This document shows positions 49,901-60,129 of a stretch of 64,000 nucleotides of DNA, piece by piece. Origin of the DNA: Castor canadensis (Eukaryota; Chordata; Mammalia; Rodentia; Castoridae); contig NC_133390.1 in NCBI RefSeq assembly GCF_047511655.1, forward strand, positions 121,996,083 to 122,060,082, written 5' to 3'. The position numbers and the translations under genes are program-made. The notes beneath the pieces are model-generated. The model saw only the letters and a program-made list of their open reading frames with translations, did not search any database and was not told the origin of the DNA. Position 1 is the first letter of the stretch; every line of letters starts with the position of its first letter.

Positions 49901-50735
49901 CCAGGAAATTTATAATTTCCTCTTTTATTTCATTGATGACACATTGATCATTGAGCAAGGTGTTGTTCAGCTTCCAATTGTTTATGTGTTTTTTACTAAT
50001 GTTTTTGTTGTTGATTTCTAGTTTTAATTAATTGTGGTCAGACAGAGTACATGGGATTATTTCCATTTTCTTATATTTGCTGAGGCTTGTTTTGTGCCCA
50101 AAGATGTGATCAATTTGGAGAAGTTTCTATGAGCTGCTGAGAAGAATGTATATTCTGCAGCAGTTGAGTGAAATATTCTGTAGGTGTTGGTTAGGTTCAT
50201 TTCATTTATGGTGTGATTTAGTTCTGGGATTTATTGATTTTTTTGTTTGGATGACCTATGTATATGTGATAGTGGGTGTTAAGGTCTCCCGCTACCACTG
50301 TGTTGCAGTTTATATGTTTTTAGGTCCTTCAGAATATGATTGATGAAATTTGGTTCATTGACCTTGGGTGTATATAGGTTGAGAAATTTTATTTCCTTTT
50401 GGTGTATTTTCCCTGTTATTAGTATGGAGTGTCCTTCTTTATCTTGTTTGATCAGTGTAGATTTTAAGTCTACTTTGTCTGAGATAAGTATTGCTACCCC
50501 TGCCTATTTTCGGGGACAATTGGCTTGGTAAATCTTCCAGTCTTTCACTCTCAGCCAATGCTTATTTCTGTAGATGAGGTGGGTCTCCTGTAGGCAGCAG
50601 ATTGTTAGATCTCCTTTTTTAATCCAGTGTGCAAATTGGTGTCTTTTGAGGGGGAATTTAGTCCATTAACATTCAGTATTAGTATTGATAGGTACTTGGT
50701 GTTTCCTGTCATGTAGTTGTCTTTGTTGATTAAGG
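46950..50735 (-). pseudogene. L1 ORF2 (endonuclease-reverse transcriptase), broken
   Basis: The N-terminus is recognisable near 50735 (LNVNGLNSP). The endonuclease follows at 50100-50700. Open fragments at 49644-49958, 49122-49442 (KKKSPGPEEFTAEFYHTF) and 48688-48945 ([29 protein letters not shown]) mark the RT. The catalytic FADD box at 48618-48629 reads F-A-D-N. The C-terminal Cys-rich region lies toward 47000. Stops and frameshifts are frequent. Confidence 0.88.
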
Positions 50736-50869
50736 GTTTAATTGTGTGTACTTGAATCAGTGTTATTCTTTACTTTCTTTCCTTTTCTACTCCTGTGGTT
50801 TGGTATTGCCTGCCCTTTCTTGGTTTTGTTTGCTTTCATTTTCTGTGTGCAGAATTCCTTGGAGATCTT

Positions 50870-51900
50870 TTGTAGTCGTGGCTTAGTGGTCATATATTGT
50901 TTTAGTTTCTCCTTATCATGGAAGACTTATTGTTTCATCTATTTTGAATGATAGTTTTGCTGGATAGAGTATCCTAGGATTGAAGTTATCTTCATTCAGT
51001 GCTTGGAAGACCTCACTCCATGCTCTTCTTATATTTAATATTTCTCTTGAGAAGTCTACTGTGATTTTGATGGGTTTACCTTTGTATGTTATTTGTTTTT
51101 TCTCTCTTACAGCTTTCAATATTCTTTCTCTAGTCTCTGAACTTGTTGTTTTAATGATAATATGTCATAGGGTAGTTCTATTTTGGTCAAGTCTGTTGGG
51201 TGTTCTGGAGGCTTCCCATGCCCGAATGGGCATAGTTATCTGTAGATTTGGGATAATTTCTGTTATTATTTTGTTGAATATATTACCCGTTCTTTTGCTT
51301 GCACCTCTTCTCCTTCTTTAATGCCCATGATTCTCAGGTTTGGTCTTTTGATGGAGTGAGTTCTTGCATTTTCTTTTCACAGGTCTTGAGTTGTTTAACT
51401 AATAGTTGTTTAGTTTTTCCTTTAAATGCCATTTCATCTTCATGTTCTGAGATTCTGTCTTCTGTTTGTTCTATCCTGCTGGAATGGTGGTCCATTTTGT
51501 TTTATATTTCTGTTTCATTGTTTTTTCTGAGGTTTCCCATATCATATCGTGGGTTGCTTCCTTTTTAATATTGTCAATTTTTGCCCTAAATTCATTTATT
51601 TCTCTGTTTATGGTGGTCTTAGTTTCAGTTTGGCATTTATTTAGGGCTTCTATGATTTCCTTTGTTTGTTTCTGGGTTTTCTCATATTCCTTGTTTTTGT
51701 TGTCTTGGAACTTCTTGAGGGCCTCCTGTACATTTTGGTTGACCATGTCTAGTAACATCTCTATGAAATTCTCATTACTTGTAGGATTTTTTTTTCAGGT
51801 TGTTCATGGGAGCATTGTTGGTTTTCTTGGTGTAGTTTATCTTTGTTTTGTTGGAGTATGGATGTGGTTATCCATTTTCTTCATTTTGCTCTAAATCCTG
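50870..51900 (-). pseudogene. L1 ORF1 (RNA-binding chaperone), broken
   Basis: A coiled-coil part is open at 51471-51758 (NQNVQEALKKFQDNK, heptad-like). The conserved C-terminal RNA-binding part is at 50916-51119 (RRAWSEVFQAL, NPRILYPAKLSF). The segments are in different frames, so no complete protein is possible. Confidence 0.85.
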
Positions 51901-53386
51901 TACTACTTTATTTTTGGGGTAGAATAGTTTCCCTCCTTTTTTCTTCTTTCCATATTTCCACTTGGTACCATTTTTATCCCTGGACTATGTGTAATTTAGT
52001 ATTATCTGGGTAACAATATTAATACTAACAAAACCAAGAGACAAGGATAAAAAAGAGAAAGAGATGGAAAGATAAAAGAAAGAGAGAAGAGAGGAAAAGA
52101 GAAAAAAGAAGAAACAAAAAATGGGAGCAGTGGTGGGTGATCAAACAGTGAACCAGGCAGCAAATTCCTTAAAGAGGGGGGAAAGAATTCACCAGTTCTG
52201 GAACAGTAGAATTCCAGCCTAAGCTGTTGTAATGTTACTTCTTTAGCATGCAGACCTGTCTGTGTGTGTTTCTTTGGTAGGTTGGGAGTCCTACCGTGGT
52301 GGGTAGCAGGTGGGTGGGTCCCATGGGCCTACTGGTGGATGCCTTTTGAGACAAACTAGCAGGCCTTTGGAGCATGGACTTAGCATGCCTGAATGGTGCA
52401 GGCTGGAAGAGTGTAGATCCTGCATGTCTGTAGATTTCCAGCTTTGCAGGCTTTAGGGGTACAGTCCCAGTGTTCATTGTGCAGGCCTGTGCAGGCATGA
52501 GGGGTGCAGCCTAGCAGAGGTTGTGGAAGCCTGAGCAGGCCTTGGTGCATGGCCCAGCAGAGTGGAGGTTGTGCAGAACTGTTCAGGTGTGAGGGCATTG
52601 CCTGATTGCATGTATATCAGTGCAGGCCTCTGCAAACCTGAGGGGCATGGCCCAGTGGAACATAGATCTTGTGTGTGTGGATTGCCAGTGTGCAGGCCTT
52701 AGGGTTTGTGGTCTAGCAGAGTAGAGGTCATGTAGACCTGTGCAGGCCTGAGGGCATGGCCTGGCAGAGACCATGAGTGACTCTGGATCCCCAGTCTGGC
52801 AGGCCTTAAGGTCTTGGTCAGGCAGTGATTGTGTGGGTCTGAAGTGGGGGAGTTTGGGGTAGCATGGCCCTGGCAGGGCTAAGGAGCAGGGCCAGAGGAT
52901 CAGAGATCCCACAGTGTGTGAAGTAGTGGCTCCACAGGCCTATGGTGTTGGTCTTGGCATGCAGCGCTGGTTATTCTTTTAGTATATCTTGACATGGAGA
53001 AGACTTCCACAAGCTAGGGGTTCAGAGTGCTGATGTTTCAGCTCTCCCTTGTGCTTTACCTCAGCCAAGTGTGTCTCCAGCCTCTCAGCAAAGTCCCTGG
53101 ATCACGGAGGTCAGGAGGTTTCTGGCTGTGTCCCGGTCACCATCATGGATCTCTCCTGCCTTGTATTTCTTATGAAGGCTTGGTCAAAGGAATTGCACAT
53201 GCTTTACTAGGTATGGATCCTAGATCTTGGCTGCAAAGCATTATACATAGTTTATTAGGAACCAGCATTACTTTTACTGTTTTGTTTCTTGTCATTTTTT
53301 GTATAGGGTACTCCTGTCCCAAACGATAATTAAAATCTAACAATACTTCTGAAGCCATGATCACACTGGGATTGCTACATTTATAA

Positions 53387-53402
53387 AACAAAAAATGGGG
53401 AA
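53387..53402 (+). promoter_or_regulatory. Provirus B polypurine tract
   Basis: 'acaaaaaatggggaa' directly upstream of the 3' LTR. It corresponds to the purine tract of provirus A, with a T inside the run. Confidence 0.75.
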
Positions 53403-53403
53403 T

Positions 53404-53912
53404 TTTTGGAGCCAGCAGAGGGAACTTGCCTGTGTGATTTGGTATCTAGCCCTGTGAGAAAACTCCAAGGAACTGAGACAAAGGTCTCAGGACCAGACCT
53501 TGCCCATGTGTGATTTGGTATCTGACCTTGTGAGGAAACTCCAAGGAACAGAGACAAAAGTCTCAGAATCAGACGTCCAGATAAACAACAGTGCTCAAGG
53601 TTCCCCAGAAGGCTTCATGTCCTTCAGATGTAAATAAGAACATTATGCTCCCCATGTGCTTCTCCTGCTTCTCTGTTCCTGTTTTGAAAGAGACATAGTG
53701 AAAATAGAGTTAATTTTAACTGTGCTTCCTTGTACTACTGTAACCTTGACACATAACACTTGACCTGCTTTTTCTGGCCAAATGCTCTCTGTGAAAAAAC
53801 AGCTTATAAAAAGCAGAAGTGATCTTCAATAATGTGGCTCTTGAATACAACTCAATATTTCCCCCATCTTTTCTGGGTCTGGTCAACCAGGTCTAGCTGA
53901 TAAACTACAGCA
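53404..53912 (+). repeat. Provirus B 3' LTR (two tandem units)
   Basis: It starts near 'ttggagccagcagaggg' and ends near 'aaactacagca'. Two copies of the 'gtgatttggtatct...ccaaggaac...gacaaaggtctcag' unit are present at 53428-53578. Its downstream part shares small diagnostic differences with the 3' LTR of provirus A. Confidence 0.87.
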
Positions 53913-53934
53913 GGTGTTTCCTATGCATGCATAC

Positions 53935-54105
53935 ATATAGAATACTGAAAGCTATTGAAGTCAGTTCAAGAGGACAGTGGGGGAAGAGGAAGAATAATGG
54001 AGGAAATGAACAAAAATGGGTATAATATATATACATATGGAAATGAAACTCCCTATATAATTATCACATATTAGTAGAAACTCCTTTAAAATTTTTCTTG
54101 GAAAA
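53935..54105 (+). mobile_element. L1 3' UTR remnant
   Basis: 'agttcaagaggacagtggg', 'tataatatatatacatatgg' and 'gaaactccctatataatta' resemble the tail at 17990-18115. Its relation to the nearby L1 is unclear. Confidence 0.5.
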
Positions 54106-54560
54106 ATTGGCCTGGTAAGCCAAAAACCTCCAGAGATGCAACACCACAACTCTGAAGTTGTTCCCTAACAAGTGAACACTAACTCAGACAAAGCATAGCC
54201 AAGTACCAACACTTTAATAAAAAACACAAATTTTTACCTTTGAATTTGTTTTCCTTTTAAAAAAGTGGTTTCTTAATTTGCAATCTGTTCACATTGTTTC
54301 TCATTTCCCAAATTATGCTCTATTTCTCTGTATGCTCTCTCTTCCTCTTATCTCTTAAACCTAGCTCCCAATCTATCATCCTATTCCCCTCACTATCAAA
54401 ACCTTATCCCTTTTTCTACTCAATTTCTATTTCTTATGCTGCAAAACCCGTGTTAAGCTCCCAGAACTTCATCCTAGGAACCAGAGTTTTGTTCCTATAC
54501 AATCTTACTGGACATACGCAATGGTTCCAACTGTTTCTTATTTAAACATTTGGTTTATTA
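54106..54560. other. Intergenic DNA, no recognised feature
   Basis: Pyrimidine-rich from 54290 onward, possibly the 3' part of the ancient L1 that follows. Nothing firm can be said. Confidence 0.3.
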
Positions 54561-54599
54561 CTGAATCTTTGACCTTGTTATTGCAGAAAGTTCTCCTGT

Positions 54600-54884
54600 C
54601 TATACACATAGCATGCATCAATCCTTGTAACCCCTTGGCATCCTTTCCTCTCCCCCACATCTGCACGTTGAGTTTTCCAGAGCAATGCACTTTCACATTC
54701 ATGATACACAGCTATTATTGTTATTATTATATCATCATCATCATCATTTTACAACTGGCTTCCACAAATGAGTAAGAACCTGCAAAATATTGGCTCTTTG
54801 AGTTTGGCTTGTCTTAACCAACATGATGATCACCAATTCCATCTCTCTTCCCACAAATCCACAATTTTTCTTTATGGCTAATTA
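54600..54884 (-). mobile_element. Ancient L1 3' fragment joined to U6
   Basis: Plus-strand text 'aaatgagtaagaacctgcaa', 'gtttggcttgtcttaacca', 'caattccatctct' and 'tttctttatggcta' corresponds to the reversed 3' end region of old mammalian L1s. A short (ATC)n run lies at 54729-54747. It abuts the U6 pseudogene directly, in the same orientation. Confidence 0.6.
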
Positions 54885-54886
54885 AG

Positions 54887-54989
54887 AAAAATATGGAACA
54901 CTTCATGAATTTGCATGTCATCCTTGTACAGTGGTCTTGCTATTTCTATATCATTCTAATTTTAGCATCTGTGCTGCTGAAGTGAGCAC
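54887..54989 (-). ncRNA. U6 snRNA pseudogene
   Basis: On the minus strand it starts GTGCTCACTTCAGCAGCACA (starting at 54989), continues with 'ctaaaattagaatgatatag', 'caaggatgacatgcaaattc' and ends 'gtgttccatatttttctt'. It covers the whole U6 length of about 103 bases, with substitutions concentrated at former CpG positions and in the central region. It sits 5' of an L1 fragment on the same strand. U6 pseudogenes attached to L1 3' ends are a known product of L1 template switching. The changes make a functional U6 unlikely. Confidence 0.9.
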
Positions 54990-55799
54990 ATTTTCTAAAA
55001 TTTTGCCCATTTCCACACTTTCTTTTGTAATACTGTGCTAAATGCAACACATCATTTTTGAGTGAATGAGGTGATAGATCACAATTTCTGGGAATGTTGG
55101 ACATTATAGTACCCTGATTTCTGCTTGATACTGCCCACACAGTTGTCCATAATTATGTCCTACTTCATTCTTTGACTTTATTCACTATATGAAACTGGGA
55201 TCCACTTCCCTGTTGCTAGAGGATGTTCACCAAGCAGTTTTCTATAACATTTGTGATCTTTCACCTCATTCATTCAAAAATGATGTATTAAATTTAGTGA
55301 TGAGAAATTTGAAGCTTATATGATGACAAGTGTCCACACATTCCAGAGTGCACTAAACGTGTGGCCCATTAGATCACCCGTCATTGCTGTGATGAATGTT
55401 GGAAGAGCTAAGCAGGTGATGGAGACAAAACTGACTGAAATCTTGGCTCTCTATTTTGTTGTGTACATGACCATGAAAGAGTTGTTGTATCAGTTCATGG
55501 CTTCTCTTGAAGACTTCAAGGCAAAACTTTGAAGAGAGCAGACTCTAGAGCCTATGATCCAATTCCAATCTCAATTCTAACATGAACTTTGAAATCAAGA
55601 GAAAGGCAAATGATTTATCTATGCATTGGTTTCCTTGAGTGTAAGGAGCCAATAACATTACCTATCTCATGGGGTTTTTGTATGGGTTAAAATAATTTGA
55701 AATATTTAAACCTCCCCTACCAGTTTAACTCTGACAAGTGAAGAAGTCATCACACTAATCCTTAAAAGAAAAATCTGAAAAGTATAATGAATAACCTTC

Positions 55800-55985
55800 T
55801 TTATGAGGGGATTCAGGTTTGATCTCAGGCCTTCACAGGTGCAAAGCAGATGCTCTATCACTTGAGCCAATATGCTCACATGTTTTGTTCCAGTTATGTT
55901 GGAGTTGAAGTCTGGCAAACTATTTGTCTGGACTGGCTTTGAACTCTGATCCTTTTGATTCCAGCCTCTCAAGGAGCTAAGTTGT
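55800..55985 (-). repeat. Composite SINE, minus strand (right copy)
   Basis: The counterpart of the SINE at 24165-24395. The reversed B box 'caggtttgatctcaggcct' is near 55815. Confidence 0.75.
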
Positions 55986-56634
55986 TGCTACACAAGATCC
56001 AATTTCTTGTGCTTGATTTCAGAAAATTTTGTTGAACCCCTATGACAACTCACATTTGTCTAACCCAACTATTGGGCAAACAGAGGAGTCTGGAGTCACA
56101 AATCAGAAGCCAGAAGCTGCTTGTGCATGACTGATTGAAATACTGAAACTTTTAATTTTTTTAAATTAGATTATATATAGATATAATTATTTATACATGA
56201 TGAAAAATAGCTGGAATATGAGAGTGGACCAGCATGGGAATGATAAAGTTCTGGGCTACACTCTAGTGTGGCCAGACTTCCTTTCATTTCACCTCCCAGA
56301 GTCATGATCCTGCTATCAAAAATCACCTCATATTTCTGACAGGAAGACAGGATAGGAGAGCATTTGGAATAAATGTCCAGTGCTTGTCATAGCTAATGGA
56401 AAGAATGACTTGACCACAGCCCTACCTGACCTGGTGAAAGACCATTTCCTCAGTGACAGTCTCTAGAGCACTAACTTACCATCCATTTCAAAACCATGTA
56501 AGGGTCACAGATAATGGACAAGAACCACCCCAAGATTGGGAGTTTTATTTTAGGATTAGAGAACACTTCTTCCTACCTGCATTATTTCACACCAGTAGGG
56601 GTCTTATGTACTAACAATGGATGACAGCAGAAAA

Positions 56635-59020
56635 GGCTCCAAGAAAGCACAAGCTATTTAAGGGTATCAACATTATAAAGGCTGTATATGACAAACCTAC
56701 AGCCAACATCATACTTAATGATGAAAAATTGAAACCATTTCCTCTAAAATCAGGAATGAGACAAGGGTGCCCAGTATACTTACTCATATTCAACATAGTA
56801 CTGAAATTCCTAGCCAAAGCAATTAGGCAGAAAGCAGAAATAAATGGAATACAAAGAGGTAAAGAAACTGTCAAAATATCTCTATTTGCAGACAATATGG
56901 TCCTATTGCTTAAAGACTCAAAAAACTCCACCCCAAAATTCCTAGACACCATAAACAGCTTCAGTAAGGTGGTAGGATACAAAATCAACTTATAGAAATC
57001 ATTAGCTGAGAAAAGAATATATGGAAACAATTCCATTTACAACAGCCTCAAAAAGAAGATCAAATACCTAGGAGTAACTTAACAAAGGATGTGAATGACC
57101 TCTCAAAGGAGATTTACAAACCCCTGAAGAAAGAGATGGAGGAAGACTACAGAAGGTGCAGGGATCTCCTGTGCTCATGGTTTGGTGGAACCAATATAGT
57201 AAAAAAAAAAAATCTACCCTAAAGTTCATTTGGAAACATAAGAGACCATGAATAGCCAAAGCAATACTCAGCAAAAAGAGCTGGAGGTATCAAATACCAG
57301 ACTTCAAACTCTATTACAAAGCAATAGCAATAAAAACAGCATGGTGCTGGCACAGAAACAGACATGAAGAGCTGTGGAACAGAATAGAGCACCCAGATAT
57401 CAATCCACAAAGCTGTGCCCACTTGTTTTTGACAAACATGCCAAAACTATATGATGGAGAAAAGACAGCCTCTTCTACAAATGTTGCTTGGAAAAGTGGT
57501 TATCGATCTGCAAAAAAATGAAACTAGATACATGTTTATCACCCTGTACCATTATCAACAGAAAATGGATCAAGGACCTTAATATCAGACCAGAAACTCT
57601 GAAGTTAGTACATGAAAGAGCAGGGAATACTTCTGAAGTAATAGGTACAGGCAAGGACTTGTTCAATAGAACCCCAACAGATCAGCAACTAAGAGAAAGG
57701 ATGGACAAATGGGACTTCATAAAATTAAAAAGCTTCTGCACAAAAAAAGACATGGTCTTAAACTGAAGACACCACCCAGAGAATGGGAGAATATATTTGT
57801 CAGCTATACATCAGACAAAAGGCTAATAACCAGGATATACAGGGAACAGAAAAAACTAAATTCTCCTAAAATCAATGAATCAATAAAGAAATGGGCAACT
57901 AAACTAAACAGAACTTTTTCAAAAGAACACTTTCAAATGGCCATAAAATACATGAAAATAGCTCACCATCTCTAGTCATAAAGGAAATGCAAATCAAAAC
58001 CACACTAAGATTCCACCTCACCCCTGTTAGAATAGCCACCATCAAAAACACCATCAACAGTAAGTGTGGGCAGGGATGTGGGGGAAAAGGAACCTTCATA
58101 TACTGCTGGAGGGAATGCAAGCTAGTGCAACCACTCTGGAAAACATATGGAGGCCTACTAAAAATCTAAACATAGATCTGCCATATGATCCAGCAATCCC
58201 ACTCCTGGGAATATACCCAAAGGAATGAGACACATGTTACTCCAGAGGCACCTGCACACCCTCATTTATATCAGCACTATTCACAATAGCCAAGTTATGG
58301 AAACAGCCAAAATGCCCCACTACTGACGAATGGATTAAAAAAATGTGGTATTTATAAACAATGGAATGTTACTCAGCCATAAAGAAGAATGAAATCTTAT
58401 CATTCACAAATAAATGGATAGAACTAAAGAACATCATTCTGAGCAAGGTTAGCCAGGCTCAGAAGACCAAAATTCCTATTTCTACATCAATGTGGACTTT
58501 AGATCTAGGGAAAATATAATAATGTTGTAGAGCTTGAGTCACAGGTTAAGAGGTGACCACATAATGGAGGAATCGGGTAGGTATGAAACCCAAAACATGA
58601 AAGTGTTTGATGTCCCCACGGCAGAGGAACTAATTGACAAACCTTAGCAACAGAGATCAATATTGGAAGGGGATCAGAGACTAATAAAAAATTCATGTAG
58701 TCATGAATTAACTTGGGCTGTCACACATTTGTACATGGAAACAATGCTAGGACTCTCTATGTATAGCTATCCTTATCTCAAGTAGCAAAAACACTTTGTC
58801 TTTCTTATGGCTTATGTCTTCTCATCAACAAAATTGGAGAAGAGGACAGAACACCCTGGAAGTTAAGCAGGGTGGAGGGAGAGGAAAGAGGTGGGAGGCA
58901 GTGGCAGGAATGACCCAAACAATGTATGCACATGTGAATAAATGAATAAAAATATTTTAAAAAATAAAATATAAAAATACATTTTCAAATATACAAAAAA
59001 AATTCCAAAAGTAAAAAAAG
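56635..59020 (+). mobile_element. 5'-truncated L1 (ORF2 RT onward plus 3' UTR)
   Basis: It interrupts duplicated block X: on both sides the sequence matches the left copy. ORF2 fragments are open at 56621-56995 ([22 protein letters not shown]), 57488-57766 and 57709-57975. The RT box at 56885-56896 reads F-A-D-N. The 3' UTR ends with 'gcacatgtgaataaatg' and a long A-rich tail. An internal deletion near 57200, shown by an A-run joining RT to later sequence, shortens the element. Confidence 0.88.
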
Positions 59021-59611
59021 AAAAGAAAGAGAGTTCTTGGGGAAAATCAAAGAAAACAGAAGGAATTTGAGGTAACCTATTCCCACATATAGAAAAAATA
59101 TCAAAGATAACTTAACTCCTGGCATGTTTACTTAAAACTTCACCCTTTTTTTTAAAGGTTTTTATTTTTTTTTTGACACTGGTCTCTTTCCCCATATGTA
59201 ATGAAGACTATCAATTAAAAATTATAAAGCATGCCAAGAGGAAGGACCAGTTTCCAGAATCAAAGCCAGCATGCAAACCAAATTATTACATGGGGTTTGA
59301 AATATCAAGTTAGAAATTGAAAACTTTTATTAATAGGTTAATGGCTGTAATGGAGAAAGCAAGCATGGTGACACAATGACATAAAGAATGGGGGCTATTA
59401 AGTTGGAACAAACTAAAAATTGCCCACACCATTGTGAAACAGTGTTGTATTATTTGAAAGTGGCCTAGAGCATGAGTAAATGTTTGTTGCAGAGTTTTGA
59501 ATAGGCAGTAAAAATTTTAAAATGTATTTATAGCCTTTAAAACAATTTTTGCAAATGATACTATGTAAGTTCTGCTATTTTGCTACAAATTATATGACAA
59601 AGACGATTACA

Positions 59612-59700
59612 GATTTTTTCTTCCTTTGGTGGTACTGCAATATGAACTCAGAGTCTAGTGCTTGCTAGGCAGGTTGTTGGGATGAGCAACAACCTCATCC
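59612..59700 (-). repeat. ID-like SINE, minus strand (right copy)
   Basis: 'tttggtggtactgcaatatg' and 'gcttgctaggcagg' are the reversed tail and core of the SINE found at 22905-22990. It is 5'-interrupted by 'gttgttgggatgag'. Confidence 0.65.
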
Positions 59701-60044
59701 CAGAAAATAAGTGTTGTAGATTAAGTATCATTTTTAGCATATAAAACAGTATCTATAAGCAAGTATTTGACTTATAATCAGTATTGAGAAAATGTCAAAT
59801 AAATTTAATGACATCATTATTACTGACCTTATAGTAAGGAGTATAACCAGGATTCTGGAAAAAATTAATAATTTACATGTTCAATTATAATATCAGAGAT
59901 GATGAAGAAAAAACTTAGAGAAATATATACATTTTGTTTTTTATGCTCCCTTCTCTAGTATTCATGTCTCTAAATGAAAAATGATTTATCTACAATAAGT
60001 TATTTTGTACAGCTAGTATAATTTTTCTCATTTGAATTTATCAT

Positions 60045-60125
60045 TTTAATATTTGTTTACATGTTTATACATTGTTTGTGTCACCCCACTACTTCCAGGC
60101 AGAACCTGTTCCACCCTGTTCATCT
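60045..60125 (-). mobile_element. Short L1 3' UTR scrap at a duplication junction
   Basis: 'gtttacatgtttatacattg' and 'acttccaggcagaacctgtt' match the reversed L1 3' end (compare 25740-25850). It lies exactly between inverted block X and direct block Y. Confidence 0.65.
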
Positions 60126-60129
60126 ATAA

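Larger units (their letters stand above)
46432..53162 (-). mobile_element. Near full-length L1 inserted antisense in provirus B env
   Basis: Poly(T) begins the element at the low-coordinate end. The direct repeat 'gtatttctt' occurs at 46423-46431 and 53163-53171, matching an uninterrupted site in provirus A env. The length (6.7 kb) and order 3' UTR, ORF2, ORF1, 5' UTR fit a full-length L1. Both ORFs are degraded. The 5' UTR (about 51950-53162) is GC-rich with imperfect internal repeats around 'gcaggcct'. Confidence 0.92.
44460..53335 (+). pseudogene. env: Provirus B env, broken and split by an L1
   Basis: The integrase C-terminal/env leader is open at 44466-44750, the signal-anchor at 44802-45011 and SU at 45060-45581 (YEMLPLCIGHPTLCLP, sequons NFT and NNT). 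The junction before the fusion-peptide-like region near 45990-46080 keeps basic residues (LKRSIRF), but a stop follows immediately. The TM ectodomain runs to 46431, where an L1 interrupts. The remainder of TM resumes at 53163 (ISYEGLVKGIAHALLG, a membrane anchor rich in F/L/V/I) and ends near 53329. Confidence 0.87.
39183..53912 (+). mobile_element. Provirus B: class II betaretrovirus-like ERV interrupted by an L1
   Basis: It has the same family and gene order as provirus A, on the plus strand: 5' LTR 39183-39612, PBS, splice donor, gag, dUTPase/protease, pol, env to 46431, a 6.7 kb antisense L1, the end of env, PPT, and 3' LTR 53404-53912. Without the L1 it is about 8 kb. All genes carry stops or frameshifts. 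No clear target-site duplication was seen at its ends. Confidence 0.92.
55290..60045 (-). repeat. Duplicated block X, right copy (inverted), interrupted by an L1
   Basis: The reverse complement of 22570-24830, recognisable throughout despite divergence, with an L1 at 56635-59020. Without the L1 it is about the same length as the left copy. The 70-codon open frame at 55320-55532 lies in the part matching 24680-24830 reversed. It is not conserved as a frame there because of an insertion. Confidence 0.85.

Noticed and set aside
52235-52912. Minus-strand frames rich in Ala/Pro/Gln/Cys/His
   Set aside because: They belong to the imperfectly repeated 5' UTR of the L1 inside provirus B.
55320-55532. 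70-codon frame resembling a compact protein
   Set aside because: It lies in duplicated block X. The left copy has no matching frame and lacks part of the sequence, so coding constraint is unlikely.
58840-58880. 5S rRNA-like text 'ggaagttaagcagggtgg'
   Set aside because: Only a few bases match, and the segment is part of an L1 3' UTR.
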